A DNA stretch of 61,834 bases from Bacteroidota bacterium (GTDB lineage: Bacteria; Bacteroidota; Bacteroidia; AKYH767-A; OLB10): assembly GCA_018268195.1 (NCBI GenBank), contig JAFDWZ010000012.1:1-61834 (forward strand). The letters are read 5' to 3'. Below, in pieces: positions 27,104 to 35,529 of the stretch (position 1 is the stretch's first letter; each line of letters opens with the position of its first letter). The position numbers were made by a program, and so were the translations under genes. Below the pieces are notes generated by a model. It saw only the letters and a program-made list of their open reading frames with translations. It was not told the DNA's origin and ran no database searches.

Positions 27104-28621
27104 ATGGCCATCATCACTTCTATATTAAGCTGGATTATTAAAAAGCGCATGCATCAGATTGAGCTTTTTATGAAATATCCCTCTGAAGTGCAGGAAGAGT
27201 GGCTGCGCAAACTGATACTTACTGCCCAGCATACTCAGTGGGGCGAACATTTTGGGTATAATTCAATTGAAAATGCACGCACTTTTAAAGAGCGAGTGCC
27301 TGTTGTGTCATATGAACAATTGCAACCGCAGATAGAACGAATTATGCGGGGCGAACAAAATATTTTGTGGCCAACAGAAATAAAATGGTTTGCAAAATCA
27401 TCAGGAACCACCGGAAGTAAAAGTAAATTTATTCCTGTGAGTATGGAGTCATTGGAGGAATGTCATTTCAAAGGTGGCAAGGATTTGCTTTCTATTTATT
27501 TAAACAATAACCCCGATGCACAGTTATTTGATGGCAAATTACTTTCACTGGGAGGAAGCCACAGCGTGAGTGCATTTAACAGCGAATCATATTACGGTGA
27601 TATTTCGGCCATATTAATTCAGAACCTTCCTTTCTGGGTGAAAATTATGCGTACTCCGGATATTTCAATCGCATTGATGGATAAGTGGGATGATAAGATT
27701 GAAAAAATGGCACAGGAAACAATTAAGGAAAATGTAACCAATCTGTCAGGCGTTCCCAGTTGGACACTTGTGCTGCTTCATAAAGTTTTGGAACTGTCAG
27801 GTAAAAGCAGCATTGCAGAGGTATGGCCCAACCTTGAACTATTTGTGCATGGCGCAGTAAATTTTACACCCTACAAAGAGCAATTTCATAAAATTATTGG
27901 TAAGCCTATTCAGTATCTTGAAACATATAATGCATCAGAAGGATTTTTTGGAATTCAGGACAGAAATAATTCGGATGATATGCTGCTTATGCTCGACTAC
28001 GGAGTGTATTATGAGTTTGTTCCTCAAAGTGAATGGGATCGTGAACACCCGGTAACATTAAGCCTTGATCAGGTAAAGACTGGAGAACAGTATGCCGTAA
28101 TAATAACTACCAATGCCGGGCTCTGGCGATATAAAATTGGTGACACCATTCAGTTTACATCTACTGACCCATACAGAATAAAGATAACCGGACGTACTGC
28201 TCAATATATAAATGCATTTGGCGAAGAGCTGATGGTTGACAATGCTGAGAGAGCAATAGCCGAAGCAGGGAAACGAACAGGTGCACTTGTTCGTGAGTTT
28301 ACCGCAGCGCCTGTTTATTTTAACAGCACCAAAACAGGTGCACATGAATGGCTCGTTGAATTTAGCAACGACCCTACCAGCATGGATGACTTTGCTGTTG
28401 CTTTGGATGAAGAATTGAAAAAACTTAATTCCGATTATGAGGCAAAACGTTTTAAAGATATGACACTTAATAAACCTATCGTTAGAAAGCTCCCTTTAAA
28501 TACTTTTTACAGATGGATGGAGTTAAGAAAAAAATTAGGTGGTCAGCATAAAGTTCCCCGATTGGCGAACAACCGTGATTTTATAGAAGAAATTCTCACT
28601 TTAAAAAATCAAGCATTATGA
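27104..28621 (+). CDS. GH3-family acyl-adenylate-forming protein
   Basis: This 505-residue member of the GH3 (auxin-responsive GH3-like) branch of the adenylate-forming superfamily has the ATP-binding WFAKSSGTTGSKSKFIP loop near residue 105. Later motifs are LETYNASEGFFG, the YEFVP strand, WRYKIGDTIQFT and GRTAQYINAFGEELMVDNAE. Plant members conjugate amino acids to carboxylic acids via an acyl-AMP. Bacteroidota homologues are widespread but without a settled substrate. It overlaps the next gene by ATGA, implying coupling with a secreted protein. Confidence 0.88.
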   Translation: MAIITSILSWIIKKRMHQIELFMKYPSEVQEEWLRKLILTAQHTQWGEHFGYNSIENARTFKERVPVVSYEQLQPQIERIMRGEQNILWPTEIKWFAKSSGTTGSKSKFIPVSMESLEECHFKGGKDLLSIYLNNNPDAQLFDGKLLSLGGSHSVSAFNSESYYGDISAILIQNLPFWVKIMRTPDISIALMDKWDDKIEKMAQETIKENVTNLSGVPSWTLVLLHKVLELSGKSSIAEVWPNLELFVHGAVNFTPYKEQFHKIIGKPIQYLETYNASEGFFGIQDRNNSDDMLLMLDYGVYYEFVPQSEWDREHPVTLSLDQVKTGEQYAVIITTNAGLWRYKIGDTIQFTSTDPYRIKITGRTAQYINAFGEELMVDNAERAIAEAGKRTGALVREFTAAPVYFNSTKTGAHEWLVEFSNDPTSMDDFAVALDEELKKLNSDYEAKRFKDMTLNKPIVRKLPLNTFYRWMELRKKLGGQHKVPRLANNRDFIEEILTLKNQAL

Positions 28622-29409
28622 GGTTTCTTGTAAGCCTTATTCTTTTTCCTTTTTTATCTTTTTCTCAAACCGATTCATTGGTTGTGCGCACATTGTCGCT
28701 AAGAAATATAAGCGCATTCAGCATGGATAATCTCGGAAACATATATGCAGTGGAAGATGGTAATATTATAAAAGCAGATACTTCAGGACGAATTATTCAG
28801 ACTTACAGTAACAGAGCGGCAGGTACTTTTGATGTTATTGATGCAGCTAACCCTTTGCGCATACTTGCTTATTCAAAGGAATTTTCTATAATTTTTTTCT
28901 TCGATAACAAATTGTCGGTACAATCAACAGTAAATTTGCGCGAACAGTTTATGTATGATGTAAGTGCTGTTGCGTCCGGTATTTCTGATGGTTTTTGGCT
29001 TTATGATAATATTCAAAATCGGTTGTTCAAATATAATTACCTGCTTAAAAATACAGCACAATCGCAGCCTTTTAACTTGCTCGTGAATGACCCATTGAAA
29101 ATTGGTGATATTGCAGAAAACAGCAGATGGTTGGTTTGCCATAACCAAGGCGTGGGCTTTATGTTATTCGACAGGTTTGGGAGTTATGTTAAAACCTGGC
29201 GGGCACCTGATGCAACTGCATTTATGATTCTTGAGAATACCATGGTTTATTTTGAAAAAGGTGATTTGGTTTTTGTGGACCTTGCGCTGAACAGTGAAAT
29301 CAAACGTTTGTACACCGGTTTCAGTAATGCTGATGATATACAATGGTTTTATAATGCTTTTTATGTTCTCAACAATCAACAAATCGGGATTTTCAATATC
29401 AAGGAATAA
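28618..29409 (+). CDS. Secreted beta-propeller-like protein, function unknown
   Basis: This 263-residue protein has an N-terminal signal peptide (RFLVSLILFPFLSFSQ). The body reads as repeated four-stranded blades with motifs such as NLGNIYAVEDGNIIKADTSG, resembling NHL/WD-like propellers. No catalytic residues or sorting domain are seen, so it is probably periplasmic. Its start codon overlaps the GH3 stop. This coupling is the only clue to its role. Confidence 0.6.
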   Translation: MRFLVSLILFPFLSFSQTDSLVVRTLSLRNISAFSMDNLGNIYAVEDGNIIKADTSGRIIQTYSNRAAGTFDVIDAANPLRILAYSKEFSIIFFFDNKLSVQSTVNLREQFMYDVSAVASGISDGFWLYDNIQNRLFKYNYLLKNTAQSQPFNLLVNDPLKIGDIAENSRWLVCHNQGVGFMLFDRFGSYVKTWRAPDATAFMILENTMVYFEKGDLVFVDLALNSEIKRLYTGFSNADDIQWFYNAFYVLNNQQIGIFNIKE

Positions 29410-29527
29410 AAATCGGTCAAAACATATTTTTTAAAACACAAACATTAACTTCTTTATCTATAATTTTTTTACTTTAGCGCACTTCATAGAGAGAACGTTT
29501 TTATAAAACCAGATTGATTTTAATTTT

Positions 29528-30148
29528 ATGCACATAGCTATTGCAGGAAATATTGGCTCCGGTAAAACTACACTCACCGGCTTACTTGCTAAACAATTTA
29601 AATGGGAACCTCATTATGAGGATGTAAACGACAATCCTTATCTGAACGATTTTTATGATGACATGCAGCGTTGGTCGTTCAACTTGCAGATATATTTTCT
29701 GAACAGTCGCTTTAACCAGATTCTGAAATTCAGAAAGCACCCGAAGACCATTATTCAGGACAGGTCTATTTATGAGGATGCATATATTTTTGCTCCCAAC
29801 CTACATGCCATGGGGTTGATGACTACACGCGATTTTCAAAACTATCAGCAGTTGTTTGAACTGATGAGCAGTTTTATTTCACCACCCGACCTGATGATTT
29901 ACCTCAGAGGTTCGGTATCAGCGTTGGTAAAACAAATTGAGAAGAGAGGGCGCCCTTACGAAAACAATATTCGTATTGATTACCTCAAACGACTCAATGA
30001 ACGTTATGAAGCATGGATTTCTACTTACGAGCTGGGAAAAATTTTAATCATTGATATTGATGAAATAAATTTTGCTGAGAACAAAGAACACCTCGGAATG
30101 ATTGTAGAGCGCGTTCAGGCTGAATTAACCGGATTGTTCAGTAAATAA
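29528..30148 (+). CDS. Deoxynucleoside kinase (dNK family)
   Basis: This 206-residue P-loop kinase phosphorylates deoxynucleosides for salvage. Motifs are AIAGNIGSGKTTL (P-loop), the catalytic ED in PHYEDVNDNPYL, QDRSIYEDAYIF (the DRS motif), and the arginine-rich lid KQIEKRGRPYENN. Length and motifs fit the bacterial dGK/dAK-like group; base preference cannot be told by eye. The B12 operon promoter starts immediately after its stop codon. Confidence 0.9.
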   Translation: MHIAIAGNIGSGKTTLTGLLAKQFKWEPHYEDVNDNPYLNDFYDDMQRWSFNLQIYFLNSRFNQILKFRKHPKTIIQDRSIYEDAYIFAPNLHAMGLMTTRDFQNYQQLFELMSSFISPPDLMIYLRGSVSALVKQIEKRGRPYENNIRIDYLKRLNERYEAWISTYELGKILIIDIDEINFAENKEHLGMIVERVQAELTGLFSK

Positions 30149-30177
30149 TTTGACTAATTGATTTATTATTACCTTTG
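30149..30177 (+). promoter_or_regulatory. Promoter of the cobalamin-uptake operon
   Basis: TTTG at 30149-30152 and TACCTTTG at 30170-30177 are separated by 17 nt, a textbook Bacteroidota promoter. It begins at the first base after the kinase stop codon. The expected transcript start near 30184 would include the whole riboswitch. Confidence 0.75.
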
Positions 30178-30214
30178 CCCCATAAAGTTCTTACATTCAT
30201 TATTCAACCGGCTA

Positions 30215-30383
30215 AAGGTTCTTTCAAATTAAGAGAGATTAAAAGGGAATCACGTGAAAATCGTGAGCTGTTGCGCAACTGTAAGTAACGCAAAGTTTCT
30301 GCTGAATTATTTTACCACTGATCCACTCATGGAATGGGAAGGTAAGCAGAAATGTTACAAGCCAGGAGACCTGCCAGAGCCTT
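30215..30383 (+). promoter_or_regulatory. Cobalamin (AdoCbl-type) riboswitch aptamer
   Basis: The conserved core is readable in order: GGGAATCACGTGAAAATCGTG; GCAACTGTAAG; CCACTG; ATGGGAAGG; and the B12 box GCCAGGAGACCTGCC at 30361-30375. Closing helix P1 can be drawn as AAGGTTC (30215-30221) with GAGCCTT (30377-30383), with one wobble pair. Hairpin P2 is CTTTC/GAGAG. It sits on the same strand 140 nt ahead of a BtuB-like receptor, the classical target, where bound cobalamin represses expression. Confidence 0.95.
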
Positions 30384-30522
30384 GCTGCTAATGCAGCAGT
30401 TGACCATGCTTTCGCAATAAAGGCATAAGTCAAAAAGGATTCCCTTTCGGCTGTTTCCTTCTTCCTTATACTTTTTAATGCAAATCATGTTATGAATGCC
30501 TGAATAATTTCATGCAACAACA
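30384..30522 (+). promoter_or_regulatory. Leader between riboswitch aptamer and btuB (putative expression platform)
   Basis: After the aptamer comes a compact hairpin, TGCTGC-TAAT-GCAGCA (30383-30398). An imperfect hairpin between TTGAC (30400-30404) and GTCAA (30429-30433) follows. Then GATTCCCTTT (30438-30447) is perfectly complementary to the conserved aptamer segment at 30242-30251. No U tract follows the hairpins, so control is more likely translational than by intrinsic termination. No Shine-Dalgarno is visible before the ATG at 30523. Confidence 0.55.
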
Positions 30523-32433
30523 ATGAATTGCAACAGTGTTAAAATATTTACTCTCTCTTTGCTTGCAGCAACGGGTGCTTATGCTCAGAAAACAGCAGTG
30601 GACACGGTGTTGCATTTGAAGGATGTAACTATTTCTGCACTGAGAGAAAATGATTTTTCAAATAGCACACACTTACTGCATTTCGACAGTTTGCAACGCG
30701 CTTCCTATCAGACAAATTCACTGGCGGAACTGCTGGCCGGTGAGAGTAACATGTTTATTAAAACCTATGGCGTGGGCAACATTGCTACTGCAACAATGCG
30801 TGGAAGCAACGCAACGCAAACCGCAGTTTTGTGGAATGGATTTTCTATAAGCAATCCTATGTTGGGGCAGACAGATTTATCTATCATACCTTCTTACTTT
30901 ATTGATAAAATTTCAGTTGAGCCCGGAGGCGGAAGTGCACTGTGGGGAAGCGGTGCAGTAGGAGGTGTGGTGCAGTTAAATTCCGTACCTGAATTTGATA
31001 AAGGATGGTCGCTGAAAGCCGGAGCGTCATTCGGCAGCTTTGGTTTTTATCAGCAGTATGCACAGGTCAAATACAGTAATACAAAATGGTATTCTTCAGT
31101 GCGTGTATTTAATGAGCAGGCAAAAAATAATTTTTTATTTCACAATCATACTCTCGAATTTAATCCTTTGCAACGACAAGAGCATGCTCAGACAAAAGCT
31201 ATTGGGCTGATGAATGAAAACGTTTTTATTGTTGATGATAAAAACAAGGTTAGCCTTGCACTTTGGTGGCAGAATGATAACAGACAATTGCCTCCAACAG
31301 TAATTCAACAAGTGAGTGAAGCAGTTCAGCAAGATAAAGATCTGAGGATAACAGCTCAATGGACACATAACAATCACAATTCAACTTATGCCGTACGAAC
31401 AGCACTGTTCAATGACCAAATAAGTTATGATGATGATCTTTCAAAAATTTGGAGTAACAGTTCAACCTATTCATGGATTACAGAAGCAGAAGGAAAATGG
31501 AATGTGGGAAAGCATCGTATCATCAGTGCCGGCATCAACAATAGCCTGAATTTGGCTGAGGCTGATAATTTCCCAAAAAGAATAAATCAGAACAGCTTTG
31601 CATTATTCATTTCGGAGTCGGCATCATTTTTCAGAGATAAATTACAGCCGCTGGTAGCAGCCCGACAAGAGTTTTCTACACAAGGATTTGCACCTTTTAC
31701 ATGGACTGCAGGGTTGGAATATAGGTTGATTCCTAAACTAAGTTTTAAAATGAATGTGTCTGAAGTTTTTCGTCAGCCAACACTCAACGATCTCTATTGG
31801 GTTCCCGGTGGCAATCCTGATTTAAAACCTGAAAAAGGGCGCACTGCCGATGCCGGAATAGTGTTCAGGCAGAATGATAAAACCAAACTTTTGCAATGGC
31901 AAATGGAAGGAACAGTCTTCAACAGACAAATGAAGAATCAGATTGTGTGGCTACCTTCCGGAAATTACTGGAGTCCACAAAATATTCAGGAAGTTTGGAG
32001 CAGAGGTGTAGAAACCAATAGCAAGGTAAGCATAAAAATTCAGGCTGTTAATCTTATTGCAAACCTCAACACGTCATATACTTTATCAACAAATCAGAAA
32101 CAAATTTCCGGGAATGATGCATCGCTGCATAAGCAGTTGATTTATGTGCCGCTGTATTTTGCAAATGCATCCTTTGCTGTTCAGCACAGGAATTTCTTAT
32201 TGCGTTATTCTTTTCAATATACGGGATACCGATTTACATCCTCTGACAACCGTGAATATTTAACTCCTTACAGATTACATGCTTTATATCTCTCTTACAA
32301 GTTTGATGTGAAGAAAGTAAATGCTGATTTGTTTTTACAGTTAAATAATCTGGCCGAAGAAGATTATTATGTCATGCAAAACAGGCCTATGCCAATGCGT
32401 TATTTACGTACAGGATTCAACTTTAAATTTTAA
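30523..32433 (+). CDS. btuB: BtuB-like TonB-dependent cobalamin receptor
   Basis: This 636-residue outer-membrane receptor starts with a signal peptide ending near AYAQ. A TonB-box-like segment (LHLKDVTISAL) leads into the plug domain: LLAGESNMFIKTYG, ATATMRGSNATQTAVLWNG and VEPGGGSALWGSGAVGGVV. A 22-strand-type barrel follows, with the dependent-receptor motif FRQPTLNDLYWVPGGNPDLKPEKG and an aromatic C-terminus (RTGFNFKF). Substrate assignment to cobalamin rests on the riboswitch directly upstream. Size is close to E. coli BtuB and no SusC-type N-terminal extension is present. It is the first of four tightly packed genes. Confidence 0.92.
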   Translation: MNCNSVKIFTLSLLAATGAYAQKTAVDTVLHLKDVTISALRENDFSNSTHLLHFDSLQRASYQTNSLAELLAGESNMFIKTYGVGNIATATMRGSNATQTAVLWNGFSISNPMLGQTDLSIIPSYFIDKISVEPGGGSALWGSGAVGGVVQLNSVPEFDKGWSLKAGASFGSFGFYQQYAQVKYSNTKWYSSVRVFNEQAKNNFLFHNHTLEFNPLQRQEHAQTKAIGLMNENVFIVDDKNKVSLALWWQNDNRQLPPTVIQQVSEAVQQDKDLRITAQWTHNNHNSTYAVRTALFNDQISYDDDLSKIWSNSSTYSWITEAEGKWNVGKHRIISAGINNSLNLAEADNFPKRINQNSFALFISESASFFRDKLQPLVAARQEFSTQGFAPFTWTAGLEYRLIPKLSFKMNVSEVFRQPTLNDLYWVPGGNPDLKPEKGRTADAGIVFRQNDKTKLLQWQMEGTVFNRQMKNQIVWLPSGNYWSPQNIQEVWSRGVETNSKVSIKIQAVNLIANLNTSYTLSTNQKQISGNDASLHKQLIYVPLYFANASFAVQHRNFLLRYSFQYTGYRFTSSDNREYLTPYRLHALYLSYKFDVKKVNADLFLQLNNLAEEDYYVMQNRPMPMRYLRTGFNFKF

Positions 32434-32453
32434 GTAAATTAAATAAACACACA

Positions 32454-33437
32454 ATGAAGAAAGTCTTCTACAAATCAATAATGATGATGAGTATGACACT
32501 CATGATTCAAGCTACACAAGCTCAAACTGTTTCTGAATTTGAAAATTTTAACCTCTCACCGGGAAGTTATCTCGATGGATCTTCACAACCGGGGGGAATG
32601 ATTTTCAATGACGGAAATGCTGAATTCCCGAACTATTATGATCCATCTTTTCAGTACTGGCAATCAGGATGGGCAATCAGCAACATGCAGGATACTGTTA
32701 CAGCGGGTTTTGCCAATATGTATGCTGCTGCTTCTTTTATGGGAGTAAATAATTCGGCAACCTATGCTGTAGGACAACAAAACGCAACTATTGCATTAAC
32801 AGGAAGTGCAGCAGGAAAAGTAGTGAATGGATTTTATCTGACCAACTCAACATACGCTTATATCAGTATGCGCGATGGCGATGCCTTTGCGAAAAAATTT
32901 GGAGGTGTTACCGGTAATGACCCTGATTATTTTAAAATCATCATTCGTAACTGGTATAACGGTACATTATCTACCGACAGTGTTGAATTTTATCTGGCAG
33001 ATTATCGTTTTAGCAACAATGCATTGGATTATATTGTAAAAAACTGGCAATGGGTTGACCTTACTTCACTCGGAAATTCGGACAGTTTATTATTCACTCT
33101 CAGCTCAACTGATGTAGGCTCTTTCGGAATCAACACTCCATTGTTTTTTTGTATTGATAATTTCACAACTGCTGATTCACCTGTTGGTATAGCAGATTTA
33201 AAATATAATGACACAAAGATTCAGGTTTACCCCAATCCTGTGCAGAGTGAACTTGTGGTGAGTGGAGTGAAAGCGGAAAGTAAAATTATTTTTACTGATA
33301 TAAATGGAAAAACAATTTTGACGAATACCATAAATTCTGACTTCAGATATAATGTCAGCCAATGGCCTGCAGGTATGTATTTTATTTCAGTAATTTCGGG
33401 TGACGGTTTTCAAACAGGAAAATTTATTAAAGAGTGA
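32454..33437 (+). CDS. DUF4465-like surface protein with T9SS sorting domain (B12 operon)
   Basis: This 327-residue protein has a signal peptide ending ATQAQ. A ~200-residue domain of the DUF4465 type begins SEFENFNLSPGSYLDGSS, with WQSGWAISNMQD and FYLTNSTYAYISMRDGDAFAKKF motifs, and ends PLFFCIDNF. The last ~75 residues are a T9SS domain (VYPNPVQSELVVSG...DINGKTI...PAGMYFISV). It lies 20 nt after btuB and overlaps the next gene by GTGA. I recall DUF4465 proteins beside btuB/btuG in gut Bacteroides but cannot verify it. By context it probably helps capture cobalamin at the surface. Confidence 0.8.
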   Translation: MKKVFYKSIMMMSMTLMIQATQAQTVSEFENFNLSPGSYLDGSSQPGGMIFNDGNAEFPNYYDPSFQYWQSGWAISNMQDTVTAGFANMYAAASFMGVNNSATYAVGQQNATIALTGSAAGKVVNGFYLTNSTYAYISMRDGDAFAKKFGGVTGNDPDYFKIIIRNWYNGTLSTDSVEFYLADYRFSNNALDYIVKNWQWVDLTSLGNSDSLLFTLSSTDVGSFGINTPLFFCIDNFTTADSPVGIADLKYNDTKIQVYPNPVQSELVVSGVKAESKIIFTDINGKTILTNTINSDFRYNVSQWPAGMYFISVISGDGFQTGKFIKE

Positions 33438-34432
33438 AACACTGGATATTAATTTTTGCTGCAATTCTATTGGGTTATTCTGCAAAAAGTCAGTTTGCAC
33501 CTCCTTCGGGAGTGCCCGGCACTACTGCCATTCATAAGGACAGCAGTGTGTTTGTTGCATGGGCAACAGGATGCACCGTTAACAGAGGATGGCAGGATAT
33601 TTCAACCCCTTCATTAGGGCTTACAACTATTGGCGATAGCTCCAATGCCATTGGCATAGCCGATGGTGTAGGTATTGTGAGCCTTGGTGATGGAGGAAGT
33701 GCCACACTGACTTTTGCAAATCCTGTAACCAATGGACCCGGATGGGATTTTGCTGTTTTTGAAAACAGTTTTCTTCAGACATTTCTGGAACTTGCTTTTG
33801 TGGAAGTAAGCAGTGATGGAGTAAATTTTTTTCGTTTCCCTTCGGTATCCTTAACACAGGACACCGTGCAGGTGGGAACTTTCGGTAGTGTGGATGCAAC
33901 CAAAATTAGTAACCTGGCCGGAAAGTATGTTGCATTATATGGCACCCCCTTCGATTTAGATGATATGTTGAATATTCCGGGTCTTGATGTAATGCATATC
34001 ACCCACATACGTGTAGTAGATGTTGTTGGCAGCGTGGACGATTTGTATGCAACTTACGACAGTCAGGGGCATAAAGTTAATGACCCTTGGCCTACACCGT
34101 TTCCCAGTTCAGGTTTCGATCTTGATGCAGTAGGTGTTATTCATCAGGGTGTAACTGCTGTGAGCGAACACCAAAACATCAATCAGTTTATGGTGTATCC
34201 TAATCCGGTTAACAGCTCAGGGTATTTAAGATATCGCTTGGAAAAAGCATCAAACATCGGACTGAAAGTACTTTCTGTTGATGGTTCGGTGATGTTGGAC
34301 GAGCATTTGTATCAGCAAGCAGGAATACAATCCTATCCATTAAACAAATTGAAATTAAGTAAGGGCATTTATTTGGTTCAGTTGTCGGAGGGTAATTCTT
34401 TATGCTCCTTAAAGTTTGTTGTCAATGAATAG
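33434..34432 (+). CDS. Surface protein with T9SS sorting domain (B12 operon), function unknown
   Basis: This 332-residue protein has a signal peptide (HWILIFAAILLGYSAKSQ). A lectin-like beta-sandwich follows with motifs GIADGVGIVSLGDGGSATLTF, GPGWDFAVFENSF, LELAFVEVSSDGVNF, ITHIRVVDVVGS and GFDLDAVGVIH. It ends in a T9SS domain (VYPNPVNSSGYLRYRLE...KGIYLVQLSEG). It begins with GTG inside the stop of the DUF4465 gene, and the BtuG-like gene starts 8 nt before its own stop, so it is translationally coupled on both sides. The beta-sandwich resembles domains annotated only as cell surface protein. A role in cobalamin binding is inferred from context. Confidence 0.75.
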   Translation: MKHWILIFAAILLGYSAKSQFAPPSGVPGTTAIHKDSSVFVAWATGCTVNRGWQDISTPSLGLTTIGDSSNAIGIADGVGIVSLGDGGSATLTFANPVTNGPGWDFAVFENSFLQTFLELAFVEVSSDGVNFFRFPSVSLTQDTVQVGTFGSVDATKISNLAGKYVALYGTPFDLDDMLNIPGLDVMHITHIRVVDVVGSVDDLYATYDSQGHKVNDPWPTPFPSSGFDLDAVGVIHQGVTAVSEHQNINQFMVYPNPVNSSGYLRYRLEKASNIGLKVLSVDGSVMLDEHLYQQAGIQSYPLNKLKLSKGIYLVQLSEGNSLCSLKFVVNE

Positions 34433-35462
34433 GATTGTCTGTTATTTACTTTTATTTTCAGCAGCATTTATTTTTGGTTGCAAATCAGATAAACCTGATG
34501 TGTCGCCAACACCGGTAATCAATTCAGGAGCGCAGGGTAAAGTTTACATTACTTGCGAAGGCAACTTTCAGTTTGGCAATGCAAAAATTTCACTTTATGA
34601 TAAAGATAGTTTATCGGTAGTTGAAGATCTTTATCAGGAAATAAATCATACACCCTTAGGTGATGTATGCCAGTCAATGACATTGTTTAACAATCGTTAT
34701 TACATTGTGATGAATAACTCTTCAAAAGTAGTTGTAGTCAATGCAACAACTTTTAAGAAAGAAGCAGAAATTCCGGGATTTACATCACCGAGGTATTTTA
34801 TTCCAGTGAGTAACAGTAAGGCTTATGTTTCGGACATTTATGCTGATGGTATTTATGTTGTAAGTCTTGTTAGCAATTCCATTTCTTCAACCATAACATT
34901 AAATCACGACTCACAACAAATGATTATGATGTATGGAAAAGTTTTTATCTCTTCCATGTTTTCAGAAAAAATCATGGTATTGAACACGCTTACGGATCAA
35001 ATTTCGGACAGTATAACCGTAGCCTGGGCTCCGGGAGCAATGTGTCAGGACAAGGATGGAATGATATGGGTAATGTGTGCAGGAGATTCATTGCAAAGTA
35101 AACCTTCTGCATTGGTTCAGTTTAATCCTGTAACCAATCAGGTGGAAAAGACTTTGACGTTTTCAGGACATCATTCACCGTGGCGAATGGTTTCGAATGT
35201 AACCAACGATACATTGTATTTTTTAGATGGTAATGTTTACAGGATGAGTATTTATGATACGCAATTGCCCGCATTGTCATTTATCAATGGTGGAGGAAAA
35301 TTATTTTACGGCTTAGGCGTTGACCCATTACTGAATGAGGTTTATGTTGCAGATGCAGTGGATTATTTGCAACAAGGAGTGGTGTATCGTTATAATGCTG
35401 ATGGTACACTTAAACATCAGTTTCGTACCGGAAACATTCCTTCAGGATTTTATTTTCAATAA
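34425..35462 (+). CDS. BtuG-like beta-propeller surface lipoprotein
   Basis: This 345-residue lipoprotein (lipobox FIFGC) belongs to the YncE/DUF5074-like seven-bladed propeller group. Blade motifs include GKVYITCEGNFQFGNAKISL, NRYYIVMNNSSKVVVVNATT and MIWVMCAGDSL. In gut Bacteroides, BtuG proteins of this fold bind cobalamin extremely tightly and sit as a lid on BtuB. The ATG at 34425 is preferred over an upstream TTG because it gives a clean lipoprotein signal. It overlaps the previous gene by 8 nt and is the last gene before the operon terminator. Identification as a BtuG equivalent rests on fold and operon, not on binding residues I can check. Confidence 0.8.
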   Translation: MNRIVCYLLLFSAAFIFGCKSDKPDVSPTPVINSGAQGKVYITCEGNFQFGNAKISLYDKDSLSVVEDLYQEINHTPLGDVCQSMTLFNNRYYIVMNNSSKVVVVNATTFKKEAEIPGFTSPRYFIPVSNSKAYVSDIYADGIYVVSLVSNSISSTITLNHDSQQMIMMYGKVFISSMFSEKIMVLNTLTDQISDSITVAWAPGAMCQDKDGMIWVMCAGDSLQSKPSALVQFNPVTNQVEKTLTFSGHHSPWRMVSNVTNDTLYFLDGNVYRMSIYDTQLPALSFINGGGKLFYGLGVDPLLNEVYVADAVDYLQQGVVYRYNADGTLKHQFRTGNIPSGFYFQ

Positions 35463-35466
35463 CTGA

Positions 35467-35504
35467 AAATCCCCTTTGATGAATTTCACCAAAGGGGATT
35501 TCTT
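35467..35504 (+). terminator. Terminator of the B12 operon (probably bidirectional)
   Basis: A 12-bp perfect stem, AAATCCCCTTTG (35467-35478) with CAAAGGGGATTT (35490-35501), has an 11-nt loop and a TTTCTT tail. It starts 4 nt after the btuG stop. The A-rich left side gives a U tract on the minus strand too, so it may also end the convergent lipoprotein gene. Confidence 0.88.
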
Positions 35505-35529
35505 CAGATTCCGATTTGTTTTATGATTC

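Noticed and set aside
30239..30433. A 64-codon minus-strand frame inside the riboswitch region
   Set aside because: The plus strand here is a clear cobalamin aptamer. The frame has no recognisable product and would be antisense to the conserved B12 box.
30400..30433. Hairpin after the riboswitch as an intrinsic terminator
   Set aside because: It is imperfect and followed by an A-rich, not U-rich, run on the coding strand, so transcription termination is not supported.
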